A stretch of 8,675 bases of DNA. Source: JABFXC01 sp035551575 (GTDB lineage Bacteria; Gemmatimonadota; Gemmatimonadetes; Gemmatimonadales; Gemmatimonadaceae). Below the pieces are notes generated by a model that was not told where the DNA came from, searched no databases, and saw only the letters and a program-made list of their open reading frames with translations. The DNA lies in contig DASZNJ010000319.1 of assembly GCA_035551575.1 (NCBI GenBank), positions 1 through 8,675 on the forward strand, in the 5' to 3' direction. Shown piece after piece: positions 1 to 5,378 of the stretch (its first letter is position 1; every line of letters begins with the position of its first letter). The position numbers and the translations under genes are program-made.

Positions 1-175
1 TGATGCGCAGCTGGAAGCCGCGGACGAGCAGGAACTCGCGGAAGCTCTCGCGCATGCCGCTGGCGAGCATGACCATGTCGAGCAGCAGCGCCGCCGACAC
101 GGCGACGCCGGCGACCGCGAGGAGGGTGCGCGCGCGATGCCCGGTGAGGGAGGCGACGACGAGGCGGCCGATCAC
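1..175 (-). CDS. FtsX/MacB-type ABC transporter permease, N-terminal part (runs off left edge)
   Basis: The 58 visible codons start at a GTG (175-173), 5 bases after the TAG of the preceding gene. An AGG lies 6 bases upstream of the start, inside a CGTTAGGC word. The N-terminus begins MIGRLVVASLTGHRARTLLA and continues into one membrane segment (about residues 17-38, rich in Ala, Val and Leu), followed by a charged stretch with SGMRESFREF. A short basic 'R-x-RTLL' lead-in, one transmembrane helix and then an exported loop is the typical start of FtsX/MacB-family permeases, which couple to an ABC ATPase for export or lipoprotein handling. It is probably the partner of the next permease upstream, in one operon. 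No ATPase is visible; it may lie further left. The 3' part is outside the window, so substrate cannot be inferred. Confidence 0.75.
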   Translation of the reverse strand, partial: MIGRLVVASLTGHRARTLLAVAGVAVSAALLLDMVMLASGMRESFREFLLVRGFQLRI

Positions 176-178
176 GGT

Positions 179-186
179 GCCTAACG
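179..186 (-). repeat. CGTTAGGC word (copy 1), stop codon of permease
   Basis: On the coding strand it reads CGT TAG GC: last Arg codon and stop, with AGG placed as a ribosome site for the next GTG. Confidence 0.75.
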
Positions 187-972
187 CCGGCCGAGGAGGG
201 CGAGCGGATGTGCGCGCGCGAGCCGCAGCGCGGCGAGGGCGCCGGCGACGACGCCGAGCACGACGGAGAGCGTCAGCGCGAAGACGATGGTCTGCGGCGT
301 GACGAGGGCGAAACGGAGCGGGGTGCGGTAGACCCCCTGGTAGTGGGTGTTGACGATCACCGTCGCCACCCAGCCCAGCCCGACCCCGAACAGCGTCCCG
401 AACAGCGTGATGACGGACGCCTCGATCACGATCGCCTTCACGATCGTCGCGCGCGAGATCCCCGACAGGCGCAGGGCGGCGACGTCGCGCCGCCGCTCGT
501 CCACCTTGAGGAGGAGGATGCAGAGGAGGAAGATCGCGCTCGCGACGATCGTGATCACCCCGATAGCGCGATGAAATCGGCTGACGACGGCGAAGGTCGC
601 CGAGGTCTCGACCGCGACGTCCTTCGAGCGGTGAGCGACGAAGCCGAACGCCGCGGCATCGATCGCCGCGACCGCGCGGTCCTGCGACTGACCTCCTCGG
701 CTCTGCACCGCGAAACGATGCACGCGATCGCCGTAGCTCGTCAGCGACTGCAGCTGGTCGAGGTGCAGCCGGACGCGGTACTCCTGGCGCGACACCTCGC
801 TCGGATCTGCCGACGGCTCCGTGATCGCGGCGACGCGGACGGTGTCACCGGCGTCGCCCGGCTGGGCGCTCAGTACGACGAGGTCGCCGATCCGGATTCG
901 CGCATCGGCGGCCAGCCTCGCGTCGACGGCGATGGTGCGCGCCTCATGCCCCGCCGCGGTCGCGGGGACCAC
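181..972 (-). CDS. FtsX-like ABC transporter permease
   Basis: A 263-residue reading from GTG. Residues 1-125 look like the extracytoplasmic MacB-type core. Three membrane segments follow (about 136-156, 178-206 and 227-249) with the typical DERRRDVAALRLSGIS loop after the first of them, as in FtsX-domain permeases. These act in the inner membrane with an ABC ATPase. The usual N-terminal membrane helix is missing from this reading, and the GTG has no usable Shine-Dalgarno (AGGG only 1-2 bases away). The frame stays open upstream to a TGA at 1050-1048, and the upstream codons encode a hydrophobic stretch (SLVVAVSLCAATTLGAQ). The only non-standard start candidates there are ATT (1032-1030, overlapping the previous gene's stop as ATTGA), ATC (1044) and CTG (1023). 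The true start is therefore uncertain and may be near 1032. The gene ends with a CGT-TAG inside a CGTTAGGC word. Confidence 0.85.
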   Translation of the reverse strand: MVPATAAGHEARTIAVDARLAADARIRIGDLVVLSAQPGDAGDTVRVAAITEPSADPSEVSRQEYRVRLHLDQLQSLTSYGDRVHRFAVQSRGGQSQDRAVAAIDAAAFGFVAHRSKDVAVETSATFAVVSRFHRAIGVITIVASAIFLLCILLLKVDERRRDVAALRLSGISRATIVKAIVIEASVITLFGTLFGVGLGWVATVIVNTHYQGVYRTPLRFALVTPQTIVFALTLSVVLGVVAGALAALRLARAHPLALLGRR

Positions 973-1027
973 GCCCTGTGCGCCGAGGGTGGTGGCGGCA
1001 CAGAGCGAAACGGCGACGACCAGGGAA

Positions 1028-1450
1028 TCAATCGGCGCGGGGATGCGTCACCCAGGTCGTCGTGTCCTTCAACGACTCGCGGGTCTCCTCGAGCGTGTAC
1101 GACGGGGCGCGGAAGGCCGCCATTCCCTTCGTGACCAGCACGACTGCCGCGCTGACCTCGATCACACCGACGACGATCGCCCCGAGCCACATGTGGCCGT
1201 TGACGGCCTGGCCGATCAGCGTCACGGCGAAGATGGTCAGCGCAACGAGGCCGACGACGCCGATGCCGAAGGCGAGCGACAGCCAGAGCACACCGCGCGC
1301 GCCCGCGTGGACGTTCTCGCCCAACTCGAGCTTGGCGAGGCGCACCTCGTCGGCAACGAGACGTTTCGAGTCGTCGGTGAGACGACGGATCAGGTCGGGA
1401 ATGCCCGCATCAGGGTCGATGCCGGGCAGCGTCGGGCGCGGGACAGTCAC
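1028..1450 (-). CDS. Holin superfamily III (Holin-X type) small membrane protein
   Basis: 140 residues. I chose the GTG at 1450-1448 because GGGGAGGA sits 6 bases upstream. An in-frame ATG at 1528 would add 26 residues with no such site. Residues 15-48 form a charged amphipathic helix (IPDLIRRLTDDSKRLVADEV, then KLELGEN). Two membrane segments follow at about 52-83 and 88-108, then a short charged tail ending THPRAD. This layout, with the 'LVxxEVxLAKxEL' motif, is that of the Phage_holin_3_6 / putative Actinobacterial Holin-X family, which is common in bacterial chromosomes. Despite the name, nothing here indicates a prophage: there are no lysis or structural genes nearby. Function in these hosts is not known. 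Its stop overlaps the possible ATT start of the downstream permease, so co-transcription is likely. Confidence 0.75.
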   Translation of the reverse strand: MTVPRPTLPGIDPDAGIPDLIRRLTDDSKRLVADEVRLAKLELGENVHAGARGVLWLSLAFGIGVVGLVALTIFAVTLIGQAVNGHMWLGAIVVGVIEVSAAVVLVTKGMAAFRAPSYTLEETRESLKDTTTWVTHPRAD

Positions 1451-1636
1451 GGGATTCCTCCCCTCGGTCACGAAGGATCGTCGCGGTCGGTCTTCAGCCC
1501 GCTGTCTCGCAAGGACTGTTCCGACCATGGGTGGACGGTTGCGACGCGCCGGATGCCGCGGCTAGGTTGCGTGTGCCGCACCTCGGCGGCGCCTCACCCT
1601 TCTCCCGCAGCCTGTTGCCCCACCAGTCGAACGACC
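1451..1636. promoter_or_regulatory. Divergent intergenic region between holin-like gene and winged-helix cassette
   Basis: 186 bases with no convincing gene. It must hold promoters for both directions. For the plus-strand cassette the best candidate I see is TTGCGA (1539-1544), an 18-base spacer, then TAGGTT (1563-1568), which is a weak match. For the minus strand only the strong Shine-Dalgarno (about 1457-1464) is clear, and no -10/-35 pair stands out. Confidence 0.3.
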
Positions 1637-2032
1637 GTGGCCGATAACACACTGCCGGCCGAGGTCCGCCAGCTGATCGCGAGGCACCTCGCGACGATGG
1701 AACAGGTGGACGTGCTGCTCCTGCTGGCCCGCTCGCCGGAGCAGTGGCGGAGCGGCGAGGAGGTCCGGACCGCGCTGCGCATCGACGAGACGGGCGTCGC
1801 GGCGCGCACCTTCGACGAGCTCCGCGCCGCCGGGCTGATCGAGTCCGACGGCGGCGATCCGGTCCGCTACCGCTACGCGCCGTCCAACGCGCGCGACAAG
1901 GCGGCGGTTGAGATGCTGGCGCAGGCGTACAACGAGCGGCCCGTGACACTGGTGCGGGCGATCTACGCCCGACCGACGCCGGCGCAGAGCTTCGCCGATG
2001 CGTTCCGCCTCCGGAAGAAGGCCGACGAATAG
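1637..2032 (+). CDS. Small winged-helix (MarR/ArsR-like fold) protein of a DUF5985 cassette
   Basis: 131 residues from GTG (VADNTLPAEV). No in-frame ATG lies nearby, and no clear Shine-Dalgarno precedes it, so it may be leaderless. Residues 8-32 form a helix (VRQLIARHLATMEQVDVLLL). Residues 35-80 look like a helix-turn-helix plus wing: WRSGEEVRTAL, then VAARTFDELRAAGLIES, then a strand pair around VRYRYAP. A C-terminal helix follows, ending SFADAFRLRKK. Small winged-helix proteins with this 'leucine-rich helix, EEV..L, LxxxGLI, RYAP, SFADAFRLRK' layout often precede two DUF5985 membrane proteins, exactly as here. I infer a DNA-binding or protein-binding role, with an unknown target. The stop is 1 base before the next ATG, so the three genes are probably one operon. 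Confidence 0.65.
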   Translation: MADNTLPAEVRQLIARHLATMEQVDVLLLLARSPEQWRSGEEVRTALRIDETGVAARTFDELRAAGLIESDGGDPVRYRYAPSNARDKAAVEMLAQAYNERPVTLVRAIYARPTPAQSFADAFRLRKKADE

Positions 2033-2033
2033 C

Positions 2034-2294
2034 ATGGCTACGATCGTCTACGTCCTCTGCGCCCTGACGAGCCTCGCCTGCGCGGTGCTGCTGCTGCGCG
2101 GCTACCGGCAGTCCGGCGCGCGGCTGCTGCTGTGGAGCGGGTTGTTCTTCGTCGGCCTCTTCCTCAACAACGTCCTGCTCATCGTCGACCTGCGCGTGGT
2201 CCCGGAGGTGAACCTCGCGGTGATCAGGCTGATCCCCGCGCTGATCGGGGTCGCGCTGCTGCTCTACGGGATGATCCGGGAGTCCGACCGATGA
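2034..2294 (+). CDS. DUF5985 family small membrane protein (first copy)
   Basis: 86 residues with three predicted membrane segments (about 3-21, 31-51 and 62-80). A basic loop RGYRQSGAR lies between the first two, and an NN pair followed by VDLRVVPEVN between the second and third. The protein begins MATIVYVLCALTSLACAVLL, which fits my recollection of DUF5985 proteins. The ATG follows the upstream stop by 1 base, with GGAAGAAGG about 12 bases upstream inside the previous gene. Its TGA overlaps the next ATG as ATGA. Function is unknown for the family. The tight coupling to a second homologue suggests a heteromeric inner-membrane complex (inference). Confidence 0.75.
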   Translation: MATIVYVLCALTSLACAVLLLRGYRQSGARLLLWSGLFFVGLFLNNVLLIVDLRVVPEVNLAVIRLIPALIGVALLLYGMIRESDR

Positions 2295-2560
2295 GAGTGA
2301 CGATGGTGCTCTTTCTCGGCGGGATGCTGGCGATGGGATACCTCGTCGCCGGGATGTTCTTCCTCCGCTACTGGCGCCGGACGCGCGAGCGGCTGTTCGC
2401 CAGCTTCGCGACCGCATTCTTCATCCTCGCGCTGCAGCGGGTGCTCCTCGCCGCGGACTTCGCGATCATCGAGGACAACACCTGGTACTACGGGCTGCGG
2501 CTGCTCGCGTTCGTCATCATCCTCTGGGCGATCGTCGACAAGAACCGCGCCGAACGTTAG
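2291..2560 (+). CDS. DUF5985-like small membrane protein (second copy)
   Basis: 89 residues. It overlaps the preceding gene by 4 bases (ATGA), so translation is probably coupled. Three membrane segments lie at about 3-25, 35-56 and 68-83. A basic RYWRRTRERLF loop follows the first, and AIIEDNTWYYGLR lies between the second and third. It has the same overall plan as the upstream protein (loop rich in Arg after helix 1, acidic turn after helix 2), so it is probably a diverged paralogue and partner. Its stop codon is part of the CGTTAGGC word, and the stop lies at the base of the stem-loop shared with the convergent gene. Confidence 0.7.
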   Translation: MRVTMVLFLGGMLAMGYLVAGMFFLRYWRRTRERLFASFATAFFILALQRVLLAADFAIIEDNTWYYGLRLLAFVIILWAIVDKNRAER

Positions 2561-2562
2561 GC
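2555..2562 (+). repeat. CGTTAGGC word (copy 2), stop codon of second DUF5985-like gene
   Basis: It reads CGT TAG GC at the gene end, next to the stem-loop between the convergent genes. Confidence 0.75.
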
Positions 2563-2596
2563 GCCTGACGTCCGGCGGCGACCGTCAGCCGGCGCC
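2560..2596. terminator. Bulged GC-rich stem-loop between convergent genes (possible bidirectional terminator)
   Basis: GGCGCCTGACG (2560-2570) pairs with CGTCAG (2583-2588) plus GCGCC (2592-2596), leaving a 3-base CCG bulge and a 12-base loop. It joins the last base of one stop codon to the stop of the convergent gene (2587-2585). There is no U-tract on either side, so intrinsic termination is plausible but not certain. It may instead protect 3' ends. Confidence 0.45.
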
Positions 2597-3277
2597 GGGG
2601 ACGACCACGACGTGCGCGGCGAGCTGGGGCCCGAGCTGGCGGGGGGCGCCGGCGATGCGGAGGGTGAGCGGACCGCCGAAGGGCGCGCGGTCGACCACCT
2701 CGAACTCGACCCCCGGCCTGATCCCGAGCGACGCCAGGTAGCGGAGCCGGCCGGCGTCCTCGTCCTCGACGCGGGCGATGCGACCGCGCTCGCCGGGGGC
2801 GACCTCGGAGAGCGCGCAGCCGGCCGGGCCCTCGGCGATTCCGCCGTCGCGCGTCGGGATCGGCGCGCCGTGCGGGTCGAAAGCCGGGTTGCCTAACGCG
2901 GCAGCCATGCGGTCCACGAGCTCGTCGCTCGCCGCGTGCTCGAGGCGCTCGGCCTCCTCGTGGACGCGATCCCAGCCGAAACCGAGGACGCTGACGAGGT
3001 AGGTCTCGATGACGCGGTGGCGGCGCAGGGTGCGCAGCGCGGTGCGCCGCCCCTGCTCGGTGAGGCGCACGCCGCGGTAGCGGGCATGGTCGATCAGCCC
3101 CTGCCCGGCGAGGCGCTTCACCATCCCGGTGACGCTCGCGGCGGCGAGGGCGAGTCGGTGGGCGAGGTCGTTGGTCGTGACTGCGGCGCCGGCGCCGGCG
3201 CGCTCCAGCTCATAGACCGCCTTCAGGCAATCTTCGGCGGGGGCGGTGAGCCCCTCGTGCCGCTGCGGCGCGGTCAT
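2585..3277 (-). CDS. DtxR/MntR-family metal-dependent transcriptional regulator
   Basis: 230 residues from the ATG that overlaps the UspA stop as ATGA. The in-frame extension upstream would run through the other gene and is rejected. Residues 10-73 form the winged helix (AEDCLKAVYELE, then AAASVTGMVKRLAGQGLI). Residues 74-140 form the dimerisation/metal domain. Residues about 155-228 form an SH3-like FeoA domain (RYLASLGIRPGVEFEVV). Candidate metal ligands by motif alignment are Asp16, His87, Glu91, His106, Glu110, Glu113 and His114. Glu110 stands where DtxR/IdeR have the metal-binding Cys102, and Asp16 stands where DtxR has Met10. Both are MntR-like choices, on an IdeR-type three-domain frame. 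Being last in an operon with an Nramp importer points to manganese- or iron-dependent repression of that operon. A TTA codon (Leu128) sits inside CGTTAGGC. Confidence 0.9.
   Translation of the reverse strand: MTAPQRHEGLTAPAEDCLKAVYELERAGAGAAVTTNDLAHRLALAAASVTGMVKRLAGQGLIDHARYRGVRLTEQGRRTALRTLRRHRVIETYLVSVLGFGWDRVHEEAERLEHAASDELVDRMAAALGNPAFDPHGAPIPTRDGGIAEGPAGCALSEVAPGERGRIARVEDEDAGRLRYLASLGIRPGVEFEVVDRAPFGGPLTLRIAGAPRQLGPQLAAHVVVVPGAG
2891..2898 (-). repeat. CGTTAGGC word (copy 3), in the DtxR-type regulator gene
   Basis: It encodes Ala-Leu-Gly as GCG TTA GGC in the coding strand. Confidence 0.75.
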
Positions 3278-3741
3278 ACCTTGAAAATCGGCGTCCCGCC
3301 GGCCGGGGTGTGGCCGCTGATCCCGGCGCGAACGCAGAGCACGGGAACGCGGGCGCGGTGGCGCACTTCGTTGGCGACGCTGCCGAAGAGGAGGTCCTTG
3401 AGGAAACGATGGCCGTGCGTCGACATCGCGATCAGGTCGCACCCCTCGCGTTCGGCGGCAGCGGTGATCTCGACCGCGGGATCGCCGCCGGCGAGCAGGG
3501 AATCGGCGTCGATCCCCGATTCGCAGAGCGAGGCGGCGCATTCCTCCAGGTACTTGAGGTCGGCGCGCATCTCTTCCGACTCGCGGAGGGTGAGCGACTG
3601 GAAGTTGCGCGCGACGAAGCCGTCGGCGACGTGGATCAGCACCACCGATGCGCGGCAGTGGGTCGCCAGCATGCGGACGTGCTCGAGGATCGCGGCGTCG
3701 GTCGGCGTGTTCTCGAGCGGGACGAGGATGCGCTTGTACAT
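3274..3741 (-). CDS. Universal stress protein A (UspA) family protein
   Basis: 155 residues from the ATG overlapping the Nramp stop as TGATG. An ATG 12 bases upstream (3753) adds MGGV and is the alternative, but MYKRILVPLE is the normal family start. A single Usp domain is present: beta strand RILVPLE (4-10), VVLIHVAD (33-40), CDLIAMSTHG (101-110), then a nine-residue spacer and GS (120-121), and PVLCVRAG. This is the ATP-binding G-2x-G-9x-G(S) motif with the first Gly changed to Ser (Ser107), so nucleotide binding is likely but not certain. Its position between transporter and regulator, with overlaps on both sides, suggests it works with metal uptake, possibly as a cytosolic nucleotide-sensing partner of the Nramp transporter (inference). 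The C-terminal tail SGHTPAGGTPIFKV is outside the usual domain. Confidence 0.92.
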   Translation of the reverse strand: MYKRILVPLENTPTDAAILEHVRMLATHCRASVVLIHVADGFVARNFQSLTLRESEEMRADLKYLEECAASLCESGIDADSLLAGGDPAVEITAAAEREGCDLIAMSTHGHRFLKDLLFGSVANEVRHRARVPVLCVRAGISGHTPAGGTPIFKV

Positions 3742-5123
3742 CACGCCGCCCATTCGCGAAGGGTGCTGAAGAGGAGCCAGCCGTTGAGCAGCGCGATCAC
3801 CGTCGCCACGGTGTAGGCAAGCCCCTTCACGACCGGTGCGTTGACGAACTCCCCCATCTTCTTCCGGTCGGAAGTGAAGATCACCAGCGGAATGACGGCA
3901 AACGACAGCTGCAGCGAGAGGATGACCTGGCTGAGGATGAGCAGCCGGCTCGTCCCCGCTTCACCATACATCCAGGCGACGATGACCGCCGGCACGATCG
4001 CGATGCCGCGAGTGATCAGCCGGCGGACCCACGGGCGGAGCCTGATGCTGAGGAAGCCCTCCATGACGATCTGGCCGGCGAGGGTGCCGGTCAGCGTCGC
4101 GTTCTGCCCGGAGGCGAGGAGCGCGAGGGCGAACACGGTGCTCGCGGCGGCGACGCCCAGCGACGGGGCGAGCAGCTTGTAGGCGTCCTGGATCTCGGCG
4201 ACGCCGGTGTTGCCGCGCGAGTGGAAGGTGGCCGCGGCGACGATGAGGATCGCGGCGTTGATGAAGAGCGCGAAGGAGAGAGCGATCGTCGAGTCGATGA
4301 AGGCGTAGCGGACCGCTTCGCGCTTTCCCTCGGTCGTCGACTCGTAGCGCCGCGTCTGCACGATCGACGAGTGCAGGTAGAGGTTGTGCGGCATGACCGT
4401 CGCGCCGAGGATCCCGATCGCGATGTAGAGCATCCCCGGGTTGCTGACGATCTCGCTGTGCGGGATGAAGCCGGCCATCACCGCGCCGAAGTCCGGGCGG
4501 GAGATGAAGAGCTCGAAGACGAAGCAGGCGCCGACGGTGCCGATGAGGGTGATGACCATCGCCTCGAGGAGGCGGAACCCCTTGTTCTGCAGGAGGAGGA
4601 CGATCAGCACGTCGGCGGCGGTGATGATCACGCCTAACGCGAGGGGGATGCCGAAGAGGAGGTTGAGGGCGATCGCCGAGCCGATGACTTCAGCCAGGTC
4701 GCAGGCGGCGATGGCGATCTCGCAGAGCACCCAGAGGAAGAAGTTGACCGGGGGGCTGAAGTGATCGCGGCAGGCCTGGGCGAGGTCGCGTCCGGTGACG
4801 ATGCCGAGCTTGAGGGCCAGTCCCTGGAGGAGGACGGCCATCAGGTTCGACATCAGGATGACGCTGAGCAGGGTGTAGCCGAACTGCGAACCGCCGGCGA
4901 GGTCGGTCGCCCAGTTGCCGGGATCCATGTAGCCGACCGCGACGAGATAACCCGGCCCGGCGAAGGCAAAGATCTTTCGCCAGAACCCGACCCCGTGGAC
5001 GGGGATGGTCTTGTAGACCTCGGCGAGGGTCGGGGTGAGCCGGGCCCGTTTCCACCCCGGCTCGGAGGCGGGGAGCTGGTTCTGTTTTTCGTCAGGGGGT
5101 ACGACGCGTGGGACTGCGGCCAT
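3741..5123 (-). CDS. mntH: Nramp-family divalent metal (Mn2+/Fe2+) transporter, MntH type
   Basis: 460 residues with about 11 hydrophobic segments. The two hallmark unwound-helix motifs are intact: DPGN (67-70) in TM1 and MPHN (244-247) in TM6, where Asp67, Asn70 and Met244 would bind the metal. GRDLAQACRDHF (111-122) and CDLAEVIGSAIALNLLFG (141-158) also match the family. Members import Mn2+ or Fe2+ with protons across the inner membrane. The protein is somewhat longer than E. coli MntH because of a hydrophilic N-terminal extension of about 45 residues (rich in Pro, Lys and Glu) before GFWRKIFAFAGPG. It is the first gene of the operon, with the palindromic operator and promoter just upstream and the likely repressor gene last. 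A TTA codon (Leu163) is inside CGTTAGGC. Confidence 0.95.
   Translation of the reverse strand: MAAVPRVVPPDEKQNQLPASEPGWKRARLTPTLAEVYKTIPVHGVGFWRKIFAFAGPGYLVAVGYMDPGNWATDLAGGSQFGYTLLSVILMSNLMAVLLQGLALKLGIVTGRDLAQACRDHFSPPVNFFLWVLCEIAIAACDLAEVIGSAIALNLLFGIPLALGVIITAADVLIVLLLQNKGFRLLEAMVITLIGTVGACFVFELFISRPDFGAVMAGFIPHSEIVSNPGMLYIAIGILGATVMPHNLYLHSSIVQTRRYESTTEGKREAVRYAFIDSTIALSFALFINAAILIVAAATFHSRGNTGVAEIQDAYKLLAPSLGVAAASTVFALALLASGQNATLTGTLAGQIVMEGFLSIRLRPWVRRLITRGIAIVPAVIVAWMYGEAGTSRLLILSQVILSLQLSFAVIPLVIFTSDRKKMGEFVNAPVVKGLAYTVATVIALLNGWLLFSTLREWAA
4632..4639 (-). repeat. CGTTAGGC word (copy 4), in the Nramp transporter gene
   Basis: It encodes Ala-Leu-Gly as GCG TTA GGC in the coding strand. 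Confidence 0.75.
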
Positions 5124-5164
5124 CAGGAGCTCGTGGTGCGGGATTTTCGGTTATCGGAAGTCAT

Positions 5165-5193
5165 AGTTTAGTGCGAACTAAAATTTGGTGCAA
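5165..5193 (-). promoter_or_regulatory. Predicted sigma-70-type promoter of the Nramp operon
   Basis: Read on the minus strand: TTGCAC (5193-5188), a 17-base spacer, then TAAACT (5170-5165). The match is weak at -35 (TTG only), with 4 of 6 at -10. Spacing is optimal and the area is AT-rich against the GC-rich background. The start would fall near 5158, giving a leader of about 35 bases before the transporter ATG. Confidence 0.5.
5167..5182. promoter_or_regulatory. Palindromic operator, probable DtxR/MntR-type metal box
   Basis: TTTAGTGCGAACTAAA is a perfect 6+6 inverted repeat with a 4-base centre. It resembles the general form of DtxR/IdeR-class operators (TTAG...CTAA half-sites). It covers most of the -10 and spacer of the Nramp promoter, so binding there would block transcription. 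The cognate repressor is probably the regulator at the end of the same operon (inference). Confidence 0.65.
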
Positions 5194-5378
5194 GAGGGGG
5201 ACGCGATGGGAGGAGACGGCGAGATCATTTCGCCGGTCGGGCCAAGTCGTTCGCCGACGGCTCCGGCCAATCGAGGCGGGGCGTCTCAACAGTTGAACTG
5301 AGATAACGGGATGAAAACGGATCACCGTTCGCCCGTCGATGCGTGCCTTGCCACGCATCTCGCGCGTCCCAGAGACGC
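5183..5378 (+). promoter_or_regulatory. Intergenic leader region upstream of helical-repeat gene
   Basis: About 200 bases without a credible gene. It contains a TCTCA/TGAGA inverted repeat (5284-5303, 10-base centre) and two overlapping 11-bp palindromes, CAGTTGAACTG (5290-5300) and TCAACAGTTGA (5286-5296). It also has a small hairpin AACGG/CCGTT (5316-5329) and the 8-bp hairpin listed separately. A promoter for the plus-strand gene should lie here. TTGAAC (5294-5299) could be a -35, but I find no good -10. Confidence 0.35.
5338..5359 (+). promoter_or_regulatory. Hairpin in the leader of the helical-repeat gene
   Basis: GATGCGTG (5338-5345) and CACGCATC (5352-5359) form an 8-bp perfect stem with a 6-base loop, ending 19 bases before the ATG. 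The left arm (ATGCGT) can also pair with ACGCAT at 5375-5380, which includes the first two bases of the start codon, so two exclusive structures are possible. Confidence 0.4.

Noticed and set aside
208..1134. Long plus-strand frames opposite the permease and holin-like genes
   Set aside because: They are Arg/Asp/Glu-rich antisense shadows typical of GC-rich DNA; the minus-strand genes have domains, membrane segments and a good ribosome site.
1028..1450. Holin-like gene as a sign of a prophage
   Set aside because: There is no endolysin, structural or integrase gene nearby, and Holin-X family proteins are common in ordinary chromosomes.
2891..2898. CGTTAGGC copies as DtxR/IdeR operators, since TTAGGC occurs in DtxR-box consensus
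   Set aside because: The copies are single half-words inside unrelated coding regions and at stops, without the inverted partner.
3278..3541. N-terminal extension of the DtxR-type regulator (88 more codons)
   Set aside because: It lies wholly inside the UspA gene in another frame and is an Arg/Pro-rich shadow; the ATGA-overlapping ATG gives a normal family start.
3648..4637. A 329-codon plus-strand open frame opposite the Nramp gene
   Set aside because: It has low-complexity charged composition and is antisense to a strongly recognised transporter.
5123..5164. A 13-codon upstream ORF (ATG at 5164) whose TGA overlaps the Nramp ATG
   Set aside because: The predicted transcription start is near 5158, so its ATG may not be transcribed, and it has no ribosome site. 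Kept only as a remote leader-peptide possibility.
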